Below, in pieces: positions 7,276 to 14,656 of a DNA stretch of 64,000 nucleotides. How positions within the stretch are numbered: position 1 is the stretch's first letter; the number at the start of each line of letters is the position of its first letter. The position numbers and the translations under genes are program-made. Where the stretch lies: contig CP030887.1 of the NCBI GenBank assembly GCA_006969905.1, positions 1,966,001-2,030,000 of the forward strand, in the 5' to 3' direction. Origin of the DNA: Balneolaceae bacterium. Lineage in GTDB: Bacteria > Bacteroidota > Rhodothermia > Balneolales > Balneolaceae. Under the pieces are notes generated by a model. The model had not been told where the DNA came from, searched no databases, and saw nothing but the letters and a program-made list of their open reading frames with translations.

Positions 7276-7746
7276 TTACTTAGTTTGCCTAGGTTTAGAC
7301 TTTCTGTATCGCATGATAACAATTGTCATGGAACCAAGAATAAAGCTCGGTATAATTTGAACAAGTGTTCCATAAATCGCATGATTTAACAATACTTGTG
7401 GTAAGGTATCAAAATATAGACCGTAATGAGTCCCTAATCCCCATGTGATATCAACCCACCAGGCTGCAACGACAGTAAGACGTGAAATAGGTGAAAAGAT
7501 TGCTAAACTGATCAGTATAAGTAGGTATGGTTTCTGCTCATTATGTAGTTTAATTCCCCAATACACAGAAAAGGCTAAGGATAGCCAAAGAAGTCCAATT
7601 AAAAATATTGTGGATTCAGGAAGACCAGCAAGTTCAAGCAGAAAACGAACAGGGGTTACAAAAATGCTAATGATTATAGGCATTTTCGCAAGATCAAAGG
7701 CTTGTTGAAGAGTACCTTGTTTGTTGCTTAATTCCATTTTAGACAT
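7276..7746 (-). CDS. Membrane protein of unknown function
   Basis: A 156-residue protein with about four hydrophobic segments, near residues 17-36, 44-66, 73-95 and 118-146. I do not recognise a family. Its start overlaps the end of the alpha/beta hydrolase gene by 8 bases, indicating translational coupling, so the two probably share a promoter. A second ATG three codons in would remove the overlap. Confidence 0.7.
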   Translation of the reverse strand: MSKMELSNKQGTLQQAFDLAKMPIIISIFVTPVRFLLELAGLPESTIFLIGLLWLSLAFSVYWGIKLHNEQKPYLLILISLAIFSPISRLTVVAAWWVDITWGLGTHYGLYFDTLPQVLLNHAIYGTLVQIIPSFILGSMTIVIMRYRKSKPRQTK

Positions 7747-8701
7747 TCTGTTGTTTCAACCATTTTAGAATTGCTTGAGTTGTTTCTTCTGGTTTTTCTT
7801 GTTGAATACAATGACCACAATCTAGACTAATCACTTCTACATTAGGAACGAAATCTGTCAGGCTGTCGGACTTAGGAATCATATCCTGTTCACCATAAAT
7901 CATGAGTGTAGGATGTTGAATGGTTGGGTTTACATTTGCCAGTAAATGCCAATTTCGGTCAAGGTTTCTGTACCAATTAATAGCTCCTGCAAATCCTGAT
8001 GTTTCGAAAGCAGAAATATAAATAGCCAGCTCACTTTCACTCATTATTGGTTCGCCAAGTGGTTTTTCGGATCTTGCAAGATTAATCATTAACATTCCTG
8101 GCTCTGGCGGTGCAAGGGGTACGTTCTTTCTGAATAAATTTCGAAGGAAATTAGTTTTGTTTTCATCTAGTATAGCATCTGCGACTCCTTGTTGGCGATT
8201 AAAGTGAACGAAATAATTATCTTCTCCGAAAATTTCCTCCATCCACTCAATCCAAGGTTTTTCTCCACGAACCTGATAAGGTAAAGCCAAGTTTATTATT
8301 TTGTTTACTCGTTCAGGATGTAATAATCCAAGGCTCCAAACAACATTTGCCCCCCAATCATGACCAACAAAAGTGGCATTTTCATAGCCATAGTAATCGA
8401 GTATTGCAATCATATCATCCGTTAAATTTACAATGTCGTACTCCGTTATTTCAGTTGGACAAGATGAGTTACCATAACCACGCTGATTTGGAGCAATGAT
8501 ATGATAGCCGGCTTTAACAAGTTCGGGAATCTGAAAACGCCAGGAATACGCAATCTCTGGAAAGCCATGGCAGAGTACAATAGGTTTACCTGTATTTTGT
8601 CTGCCTGCTTCGAATACTTCGAGTTCTACACCATTGACTGAAATCATTTTGGGGTCCGGAAATCCAATCGATTGAATCTCTTTGATAGTTACATTCTTCA
8701 T
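7739..8701 (-). CDS. Alpha/beta hydrolase, epoxide hydrolase-like
   Basis: A 320-residue alpha/beta hydrolase. The oxyanion motif HGFPE is at 45-49, the nucleophile Asp115 lies in GHDWG, the acid is probably Asp273 in GEQDMIP, and the base His297 in CGHC. A lid Tyr is likely in the NWYRNLDRNW segment near 242-251. An Asp nucleophile with HGxP points to epoxide hydrolases or haloalkane dehalogenases, the former being favoured. Its promoter region contains a site shared with another operon next to a WYL regulator, so it may respond to the regulator encoded upstream. Confidence 0.88.
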   Translation of the reverse strand: MKNVTIKEIQSIGFPDPKMISVNGVELEVFEAGRQNTGKPIVLCHGFPEIAYSWRFQIPELVKAGYHIIAPNQRGYGNSSCPTEITEYDIVNLTDDMIAILDYYGYENATFVGHDWGANVVWSLGLLHPERVNKIINLALPYQVRGEKPWIEWMEEIFGEDNYFVHFNRQQGVADAILDENKTNFLRNLFRKNVPLAPPEPGMLMINLARSEKPLGEPIMSESELAIYISAFETSGFAGAINWYRNLDRNWHLLANVNPTIQHPTLMIYGEQDMIPKSDSLTDFVPNVEVISLDCGHCIQQEKPEETTQAILKWLKQQNV

Positions 8702-8751
8702 TATTTTTAATGCTTATAATTAATTAATGATACAAATGTAAGGTCGACCTG

Positions 8752-8767
8752 TGACAGCCTTATGGCA
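8752..8767. promoter_or_regulatory. Putative WYL-regulator site, copy 1
   Basis: TGACAGCCTTATGGCA, 51 bases upstream of the hydrolase start. Thirteen of 16 positions match the site at 15750-15765, which lies 50 bases upstream of the DinB operon. Both operons neighbour a YafY/WYL-type regulator gene, so this is a plausible operator. Confidence 0.5.
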
Positions 8768-8781
8768 AGGGTCAAATAGAG

Positions 8782-9471
8782 TTAATGATATTTGTCAAAA
8801 TATTCTTGTAAAGTCATATTATGAGGCTCAAATTTTTCCGATAAAATTTCCATTTTTTGAATTCTGTCAGGACGAAAAAATCGAAATTCCTTGCGTAAAC
8901 GACACCAAGCAATCAAATACCAATTTTCAGCACTCAAAAGGGCAAAAGGCTCTATCAACCTTTTAGTAGCAGTTCCTTCTTTATTGACATATTCTATACT
9001 CACCAATTTGTAACTGGTAAGTGCATTTTGTAAATCTGATAAATTATTACTGTTCCGTTCTTGATTTATGACTTGGTCATATTGAGTTCTGTTGGTAAGT
9101 ATATTTGCTTTGTCTTTGATAGTATATCTAAGAATTGATTTTATTTTATCAATCGCTTCCGAATAGTCTTTTACAAATGAAGCATCTTTATTTTTTAAAA
9201 CTAACTGTTCTGCAAGTATTAAAGCATTTGCTTGTTGTTCTGTGAACATTACAGGAGATATTCTAAATCCCTCCATTAAAGTGTACCCTTTTCCTTCTTC
9301 TGTCAAAATAGGGACACCTGCTCTTTCTAATGCTTTTATATCTCGGTAAATAGTTCGTTTACTGACATCAAATTTTTCAGAAAGAGTTTTAGCTGTCAAT
9401 ATTCTTTTGGTTTGCAGTTGTGTCAAAATTGCAGTCAATCTTGAAATTCTCTTGATGTCGTCTCCTTCCAT
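8782..9471 (-). CDS. YafY-type HTH/WYL transcriptional regulator
   Basis: A 229-residue regulator with an N-terminal HTH_11 domain (about 7-60, containing SKRTIYRDIKALERAGVPI) and a C-terminal WYL domain (about 145-220, containing RLIEPFALLSAENWYLIAW). WYL proteins are ligand-responsive regulators. It lies upstream of the hydrolase and membrane-protein genes on the same strand. A second, longer WYL regulator is encoded at 16393-17346 beside another operon carrying the same upstream site. CTAATGGC stands 26 bases upstream of the start. Confidence 0.9.
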   Translation of the reverse strand: MEGDDIKRISRLTAILTQLQTKRILTAKTLSEKFDVSKRTIYRDIKALERAGVPILTEEGKGYTLMEGFRISPVMFTEQQANALILAEQLVLKNKDASFVKDYSEAIDKIKSILRYTIKDKANILTNRTQYDQVINQERNSNNLSDLQNALTSYKLVSIEYVNKEGTATKRLIEPFALLSAENWYLIAWCRLRKEFRFFRPDRIQKMEILSEKFEPHNMTLQEYFDKYH

Positions 9472-9496
9472 TTAGGATATGTTGATTTTGTTTTTT

Positions 9497-9602
9497 CTAA
9501 TGGCTTACAACGTGGCTGGGCTAAGTACAGTGGTTATACCATTGAATTTAGTCCAAGTTGGGATGAGTTGCTACGCAACTTTGTACTTAGCCCAGCCACG
9601 TT
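9497..9602. repeat. attC-like site with 21-base perfect arms
   Basis: A 21-base perfect inverted repeat, left arm 9509-9529 and right arm 9582-9602, encloses 52 bases that contain a smaller hairpin AGTTGC-TAC-GCAACT (9566-9580). The arms end in GCCACGTT boxes, with GCTTACAAC at 9503-9511 and CTAATGGC at 9497-9504 outside. Two outer boxes ending in AAC/GTT, long imperfectly filled arms and a total near 100 bases are the general design of integron attC sites. No covariance search could be run. Confidence 0.6.
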
Positions 9603-9635
9603 GGAGATGAAGAGCGGAGCGAATTCATCTCCAAC
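9595..9635 (+). repeat. Hairpin repeat, right copy
   Basis: GTTGGAGATGA at 9600-9610 and TCATCTCCAAC at 9625-9635 form an 11-base stem around a 14-base loop. It is the partner of the copy at 2125-2165; the single stem difference is compensated on both arms. It overlaps the end of the attC-like site and marks the right edge of the accessory block. Confidence 0.75.
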
Positions 9636-9761
9636 ATAGGAATATAGCGCACTGAGTTCCTCATATCCCAATTACATGTTTAATAGTTATTCCTCATATT
9701 CTTGTAAATAGCAGGAATACGATGAATAAAACAGATTTAATCACAAAGTACAAACATACGC

Positions 9762-11102
9762 TTACTCTGCATCCTGCAGTAATGTTTTCTTACCTGTCTC
9801 AAAGTTTTTGGTAATAACTGCCCGGTCATATTCTTCTCCCAGCACAGTGTATGCTACATAGGTCAGCGTATTATCCTCAACAGAAATTACCTGGAAGAAC
9901 TGGGTTTGCTCGCCGGCTTTATCCCGTTGGTATCCATCGGTTGCATAAGCTTTCATTTGCTCATCGTCTATCCTGTACTGTTTTGGGCCGCTCACAGAAG
10001 TGACGTACATGGTTCCAATATCACCGGAGGTTTCACCATCGGTATTTCTAACCGGGATATGGCCTCTTGCGTAAGTATGATCATGACCATTAAGTACAAG
10101 GTCAACCCCATATTTATCGAGTAACGGTTTCCAGTGATCGCGGGCAAACTGGAAGTTTCGACCCTTAGCTGGTGAAAATACAGAGTGATGACAGGTAATG
10201 ATCTTCCATTTAGCCGTGCTGTTTTTTAACTGGTTTTCGAGATACTCCGTTTGTTCTTCGAGTTGATCAGCAGAATTTAATACGATGACTTGTATATCCT
10301 GGTAATTTACAGAATAGACCGTCTCGTGAAGTTTCGGATCCAGGCCTTGTTCAACCGGAAGGGTAAATTGTGGTCGCCATTGAATGGATAGTGTTCTGGG
10401 TCGCAATTGCGAGGTTCGCATGAATTCATGATTCCCGACAACAGGTATGGCTGTCCACTGGCTGTGGATGAAACCTCCGGCTTTAAACCATTGAGCCCAC
10501 TCATAATCCCGGTGTGCATAATTCACAAGATCGCCGGCATGGACTACAAAAGATGCATCAGGAGCTGTTTGATAAGCCATTCGAATTACCCGGGACCAAT
10601 GATTGAGTATATCATTCTGTGCATCGCCAAAGTAAACGAATTGAGTGGGGGCGTATTCAGCTTTAGCTGTACGAAAATGAATCCACTCTGACCAGTGTTC
10701 GTCACCATCACCCACTCTGTAGGCATACAGCATATCTGGTTTTAGTCCTTCAAATACCACGCTGTGATAGTGGACAATTAGTGAATTATTATCCTTGTAT
10801 AAACCGAGATCAAATTCTTCTGTAGTTGCATTTACCGTGATTGCATTCTCAGTAAATTTTGAGTTTTCAGTTGCTTCTGCGATTTGCGCAACTGCCCCGG
10901 AAATGCTGGTATCCGTACGCCATGTTACGGCACGGGTGGTTGCAGGATCACCATTAAAAGTAAGTATAATCCGATCCGGATCTTTACTGGGGATTTCCCA
11001 GTGATGCAAACCATCATGATCATGAGTATGCTGAGCTACAACAGGGAAAGTTAAAAAGCATACTAATAAAGCCACACAAAAAGCTAAATAACAGGATCTC
11101 AT
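9762..11102 (-). CDS. Purple acid phosphatase-like metallophosphoesterase
   Basis: About 446 residues from the chosen ATG, with a signal peptide ending near VVAQ. An N-terminal fibronectin-like domain (about 35-145) precedes a calcineurin-type phosphoesterase domain. Metal ligands can be seen in GDAQ (Asp160), AGDLVNY (Asp191), GNHEF (Asn224, His225), CHHS (His305) and NGHDHTY (His340, His342). This is the two-metal site of purple acid phosphatases, acting on phosphate esters outside the cytoplasm. An upstream in-frame ATG at 11150 would put 16 residues before the signal peptide, so the later start is preferred. It reads towards the accessory block but has no visible coupling to it. Confidence 0.87.
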   Translation of the reverse strand: MRSCYLAFCVALLVCFLTFPVVAQHTHDHDGLHHWEIPSKDPDRIILTFNGDPATTRAVTWRTDTSISGAVAQIAEATENSKFTENAITVNATTEEFDLGLYKDNNSLIVHYHSVVFEGLKPDMLYAYRVGDGDEHWSEWIHFRTAKAEYAPTQFVYFGDAQNDILNHWSRVIRMAYQTAPDASFVVHAGDLVNYAHRDYEWAQWFKAGGFIHSQWTAIPVVGNHEFMRTSQLRPRTLSIQWRPQFTLPVEQGLDPKLHETVYSVNYQDIQVIVLNSADQLEEQTEYLENQLKNSTAKWKIITCHHSVFSPAKGRNFQFARDHWKPLLDKYGVDLVLNGHDHTYARGHIPVRNTDGETSGDIGTMYVTSVSGPKQYRIDDEQMKAYATDGYQRDKAGEQTQFFQVISVEDNTLTYVAYTVLGEEYDRAVITKNFETGKKTLLQDAE

Positions 11103-11150
11103 GAATTTTTTTTCCCCCAGTATATGGATTCGGTTTTTAATGATGTTCAA

Positions 11151-11456
11151 AATATAGGATTAGGTATAACATAAGAAAATCAAAAAGGAGTATCTTCTGA
11201 TTTACTAGCCCAAGGTAGCAGATTTCTATTAATTGTATATTATTAGTTGTCTCGCATACAAAAATTATTCTTGTTTATTTACTAGTATCTCTGGCTTATT
11301 TCGGAAATCAAAACTTAAAAATTGGCATGCTTTTTATTTCCTACCAAAATGGATTTAGAGTATCGATTTTTGATACTTGGAATTTGAATACAGCTCAAAG
11401 TATCTTCTCCGATCAGATTTCTAATACGACATTATTCTAAAAACACAACTCAGTCC
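11151..11456. other. Intergenic region between phosphatase and dapD
   Basis: About 300 bases with no convincing gene. It must hold the divergent promoters of the phosphatase and dapD. A GATACTT/AAGTATC inverted repeat (11372-11378 and 11398-11404) surrounds the second copy of a dispersed 27-base repeat. Confidence 0.6.
11383..11409. repeat. Dispersed 27-base repeat, copy 2
   Basis: Matches 5654-5680 with one mismatch, about 50 bases upstream of dapD. In this copy flanking bases add a GATACTT/AAGTATC stem. Confidence 0.6.
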
Positions 11457-12203
11457 ATGAACTACGAAGAAATTTTAGACAAGCTTGAAACCGGGGAACT
11501 CCGCTCAGCCAATAAAACCGAAAACGGCTGGGAAGCCAATATTGAGGTGAAAGAGGGAATTCTTGAATCTTTTAAGAACGGGACCAATACTTCGTATGAA
11601 GGCATTTATGAGGGTTTCGTGGACAAGCATAATTTACCTCCAAGATTTTTTGAGCCGGTAGACGGTGTACGTTTGGTACCGGGTGGTTCTTCGGTACGGA
11701 GAGGTTCGTATGTGGCCCCCGGGGTAATCATTATGCCCCCGGCTTATATAAATGTGGGGGCGTTTGTGGATGAAGGCTCTATGGTGGACAGCCATGCTTT
11801 GGTAGGTTCCTGTGCCCAGGTTGGGAAAAATGTTCACCTTTCGGCAGGAGTACAAATAGGGGGAGTACTAGAACCGGTAGGAATGAATCCGGTGATTATT
11901 GAAGATGACTGTTTTATCGGGGCAGGGGCAGTAATTGTGGAAGGCATCCTGGTTAAATCAAAGGCTGTGATTGCGCCTGGCGTTGTGCTTTCTAAATCCA
12001 TTCCGGTGTATGATGCAGTAAAAGAAGAAATAAGAGAACGCGGTGCCGCAATTCCTGAGGGAGCAGTTGTGATTCCCGGAACCCGTCCCATGAAAAGTGA
12101 ATGGGCTCAAAGTGAAGGATTAAGTATGGCTTGCCCCATCATTGTGAAATACCGGGATGAAGGGAGTGATGCTTCGCTGGAGCTGGAAGATGCGTTGAGG
12201 TAA
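11457..12203 (+). CDS. dapD: 2,3,4,5-tetrahydropyridine-2,6-dicarboxylate N-succinyltransferase
   Basis: A 248-residue left-handed beta-helix acyltransferase. After an alpha-helical N-terminus, hexapeptide repeats run from about 75 to 190 (VRRGSYVAPGVIIMPPAYINVGAF and onward), with the DapD-typical stretches MVDSHALVGSCAQVG and GGVLEPVGMNPVIIEDDCFIGAGA. It transfers a succinyl group from succinyl-CoA in the diaminopimelate route to lysine and peptidoglycan. It is somewhat shorter than the E. coli protein at the N-terminus. The DUF481 gene follows at 43 bases. Confidence 0.92.
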   Translation: MNYEEILDKLETGELRSANKTENGWEANIEVKEGILESFKNGTNTSYEGIYEGFVDKHNLPPRFFEPVDGVRLVPGGSSVRRGSYVAPGVIIMPPAYINVGAFVDEGSMVDSHALVGSCAQVGKNVHLSAGVQIGGVLEPVGMNPVIIEDDCFIGAGAVIVEGILVKSKAVIAPGVVLSKSIPVYDAVKEEIRERGAAIPEGAVVIPGTRPMKSEWAQSEGLSMACPIIVKYRDEGSDASLELEDALR

Positions 12204-12246
12204 GAAGCGAATACCTAATAATCAGGAAACTTCTAAGTAAAATAGA

Positions 12247-13011
12247 ATGAAAAAGGTTCTCAGTTATTTATTCCTTTTTCTTTATCCCATTTTTGTTTCA
12301 GGACAGGGCAACGATAGTGACACGCTTAAACTAAAAGCAGATTTATCTTTGACCGGTTTTTGGCAGGCAGGAAATGTGGAAACCGTAATATTCCGCGCTA
12401 AATCAGAGGTGAATTACAGGCCCTGGAAGAAATGGCTGTATACAACCCGCAACTCTTATGTGTACCAGGAGTTCGGGAGGGTAAAAGCAGATGAGGATAT
12501 TTTAAGCCTGAACTTCTTGTACTTCAATCCGGAAAAGAGAATACATCCCCTGGTCTTAGGTTTTGTAAGCACAAACTTTAGAAGGGAAATTGATTTACGT
12601 TATTTGTTTGGTGCCGGTGCAACCGTCAAAGTCCTGAATAATAAAAAGAACAGGCTCACTTTTTCGATTACTAGTGAGTATGAGAAAACCGATTTCAGGC
12701 GGGCTAGTTTTAATCGGTCAGAGTATAATGGAAACCAAATTATTGATACGTTTCGTGGCACTATTTGGGTAAATGGGAGATATCAATTATTTGAAAATAA
12801 AGTGATTTTGAGTCATGAGAGTTACTATCAACCTTCTTTAGAGCAGGCCAATAATTTTCGCTGGCAGGCAGATATAGGTATGGAACTCCCCGTTTGGAAA
12901 TTTCTGAACTTTAAAATCAACTATCTTCAGACTTTTGAAAGCATTGTAATTGCCAATCAAAAACGAGAGGATCAATTTTTGACATTTGGTTTTACCCTGA
13001 AAAGCTATTGA
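12247..13011 (+). CDS. DUF481 family outer membrane protein
   Basis: A 254-residue protein with a signal peptide (about 1-19, ending FVSG) followed by alternating beta strands to a terminal Tyr, as in small outer-membrane barrels. The pattern of repeated aromatic-ended strands and the FWQAGNVET start fit DUF481 (YdiY-like, salt-induced) proteins. Function is unknown. It may be co-transcribed with dapD, but no functional link is evident. Confidence 0.72.
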   Translation: MKKVLSYLFLFLYPIFVSGQGNDSDTLKLKADLSLTGFWQAGNVETVIFRAKSEVNYRPWKKWLYTTRNSYVYQEFGRVKADEDILSLNFLYFNPEKRIHPLVLGFVSTNFRREIDLRYLFGAGATVKVLNNKKNRLTFSITSEYEKTDFRRASFNRSEYNGNQIIDTFRGTIWVNGRYQLFENKVILSHESYYQPSLEQANNFRWQADIGMELPVWKFLNFKINYLQTFESIVIANQKREDQFLTFGFTLKSY

Positions 13012-13022
13012 CCAGTTTTACA

Positions 13023-13072
13023 AAGCCAGCTTCAATACATCTTTACAAAACTCAAGAGATTTTGTCTGGCTT
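13023..13072 (+). terminator. Possible terminator after DUF481 gene
   Basis: Nested stems AAGCCAG (13023-13029) with CTGGCTT (13066-13072), and ACAAAA (13045-13050) with TTTTGT (13060-13065), starting 12 bases after the stop codon. The T-rich tail is broken, so efficiency is uncertain. Confidence 0.4.
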
Positions 13073-13164
13073 ATATTTATTGTTTAGCAAAAGTGCATTT
13101 TGCCCTATTTGCTAATCCCTCCAATCTATAATGGGAATACCTTTCAAATAGCTCAACTCTATAC

Positions 13165-14145
13165 TTATTTCTTTTTTGCCAGCATTATCCACCAGCCAAT
13201 CTCATAATCAGCTCCTGTATAGTATAAGTATTCATCTCCGGTTACAGGATCAATGGTTATTTGAGGCGCTATTATTTCATCTTTTTCAAGAGAAGGCTCT
13301 TGTTGTATAAGGATAGGGTCCGGTAATTCTTCCCACGGGCCGAATGGATGAGAAGCCCTGGCATAATAAATAGCTTCTTTGTCCTTAAATGAACCGGTTC
13401 TTACAGAAACAAATTCGTTTTCGCTTATTTTGGTTATTTGTCCTTCCATTCCAATTCTTGTATCCACTATTTGGTAATCTGACCAGGAGTATCCTTCATC
13501 AGTTGAAGTGGCACCTATAACCCATACTTCAGTAACTTCATCCGGTGAATTGTTCCATCCCAGGAAAACCATGTAAAGTTTCTCTTGATACTCTACTACA
13601 CTAGGCGATGTTATTAAGTATACGTTCTTTCCTGCCAGGCTACCCCGGGGAACTACCGGCTTTTCCATTTGGGTATATGGCCCTTCTAACTCATCCGCTT
13701 CTGCTAAATAAACTTCAGATTGATAGGAATTCTCATCTGCATATCCGATATAATATATTTGATGTTTTCCTGATGAAGTTTTTCTATAAAAGGCTGTTTC
13801 CTTACTTATGTCTTTACCAGATGGGCCAACCTTAGAGAGAAGTTCATTTTGCTCCTCCCAGCTGGTCAAACTAGAACCATCAGCTAATTTTATGGAGGCA
13901 ACTCCTTCAACATCACCCGTATAGATCATCTTTAGCAAACCAGTTTCATCATAAAAAACATGGGGGTCGCTAGCAACTTGATAATTTTCGGTTGGTATTA
14001 TATCTCTGAACACAGGATTCTCAGAAACCCGGTTCCATTCAGAAATTAATTCGTCTTTTGAAACTGAATTATCATTTTCGCAAGAAGTAAGCGTAAAAAG
14101 AATAACTGAAATCTTTAAAAAGTTTGCTAAATGCTTCATGATCAT
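13165..14145 (-). CDS. GH43-like beta-propeller lipoprotein
   Basis: A 326-residue predicted lipoprotein (hydrophobic segment then LTSC with Cys22). The rest shows repeating blade-like units such as SDPHVFYDETGLLKMIYTG, ETAFYRKTSSGKHQIYYIGYA and SPSVVEYQEKLYMVFLGW, characteristic of five-bladed propellers of glycoside hydrolase families 43/62/32. The acidic residues near Asp60 and Glu117 may be catalytic, but alignment is needed. The role is likely glycan processing at the cell surface. No carbohydrate operon surrounds it. ATG at codon 3 is an equally good start. Confidence 0.62.
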   Translation of the reverse strand: MIMKHLANFLKISVILFTLTSCENDNSVSKDELISEWNRVSENPVFRDIIPTENYQVASDPHVFYDETGLLKMIYTGDVEGVASIKLADGSSLTSWEEQNELLSKVGPSGKDISKETAFYRKTSSGKHQIYYIGYADENSYQSEVYLAEADELEGPYTQMEKPVVPRGSLAGKNVYLITSPSVVEYQEKLYMVFLGWNNSPDEVTEVWVIGATSTDEGYSWSDYQIVDTRIGMEGQITKISENEFVSVRTGSFKDKEAIYYARASHPFGPWEELPDPILIQQEPSLEKDEIIAPQITIDPVTGDEYLYYTGADYEIGWWIMLAKKK

Positions 14146-14162
14146 GCTCGATTTTACTACCG

Positions 14163-14270
14163 TATTAGGCTAAATTAGGCTGCTTTCAATGGTGAATTTA
14201 GTGAGGGCAGGAATGAGTTGCCATGCACCTTTTTAGTTTAGCCGGCACATTTGAGAAAAAGGTAGCGAAG
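14163..14270. repeat. Decayed attC-like element
   Basis: GGCTAAATTA (14168-14177) pairs with TAGTTTAGCC (14234-14243) apart from one G-T type mismatch. The interior (TGAATTTAGT...ATGAGTTGC.ATGCA) and the right flank clearly resemble 9541-9620 of the main attC-like site. It has lost the long perfect arms. It lies outside the main array, before a second cluster of accessory genes. The rest of 14146-14410 shows no gene. Confidence 0.5.
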
Positions 14271-14410
14271 TCTTATTCATTAAAAGGCTGAAAGTTATTG
14301 CAGTTATTTCTGCCAAACAAAAACCAAATGTACATGAAGTTAGTTGCACATCTATTACGTTATCCGGGATGTGTTTCGCTTTTTAAAAACTGTGCATCAA
14401 TTAAGCTAAT

Positions 14411-14656
14411 TTACCAAATGGGCATCTCTTTGATTTCAATTCCAAAAACAGAAAGGGCTGTATTAAAAGAAGAGAGATTAAGCTGGTTATAATCAATTCT
14501 TAGTACCCTGTCGTGGTCGTCCATATCCAGGTTCCAGGAAAGGATTCCTTTAGTTTTTTCGAGTATGTAAACCAAACGTGCAGCCATAAGATCATTGCCT
14601 ACATTAGTGCTAAAAACAAGACATTGCACGCAGGTATCAGACTGTATTGGATTCAT
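14411..14656 (-). CDS. Small HMA-like ferredoxin-fold protein
   Basis: An 81-residue protein with pattern strand-helix-strand-strand-helix-strand: CLVFSTNV, then AARLVYILEKTKGILSWNLDMDDHDRVLRID, then FNTALSVFGIEIKEM. This resembles small Bacteroidota proteins with a heavy-metal-associated-like fold but lacks the metal-binding CxxC of true HMA domains. Its ATG overlaps the stop of the reductase gene (ATGA), so the two are translationally coupled. Function is unknown. Confidence 0.68.
   Translation of the reverse strand: MNPIQSDTCVQCLVFSTNVGNDLMAARLVYILEKTKGILSWNLDMDDHDRVLRIDYNQLNLSSFNTALSVFGIEIKEMPIW

Larger units (their letters stand above)
2122..9640. mobile_element. Putative integron-type cassette array without integrase (CALIN-like)
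   Basis: A 7.5 kb block of unrelated accessory genes, nearly all transcribed leftward and AT-richer by eye than its flanks. The 9-mer GCCACGTTR occurs at 2125-2133 and 9595-9603 on the plus strand, and at 9508-9516 and 6568-6576 on the minus strand. GTTGTAAGC occurs at 6607-6615 and 7223-7231 on plus and 9503-9511 on minus. CTAATGGC lies just upstream of minus-strand starts at 7208-7215 and 9497-9504, and as CTAATGGGC at 4117-4125. These surround hairpins as attC recombination sites surround cassette junctions. The cargo types (acetyltransferase, MBL fold, YdeI, hydrolase, RsgA-like) are ones often seen in cassettes. No integrase gene is visible. The assignment is inference. Confidence 0.5.

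Noticed and set aside
14298-14492. 64-codon plus-strand ORF
   Set aside because: Overlaps the end of the HMA-like gene on the other strand and has no recognisable start signal or family.
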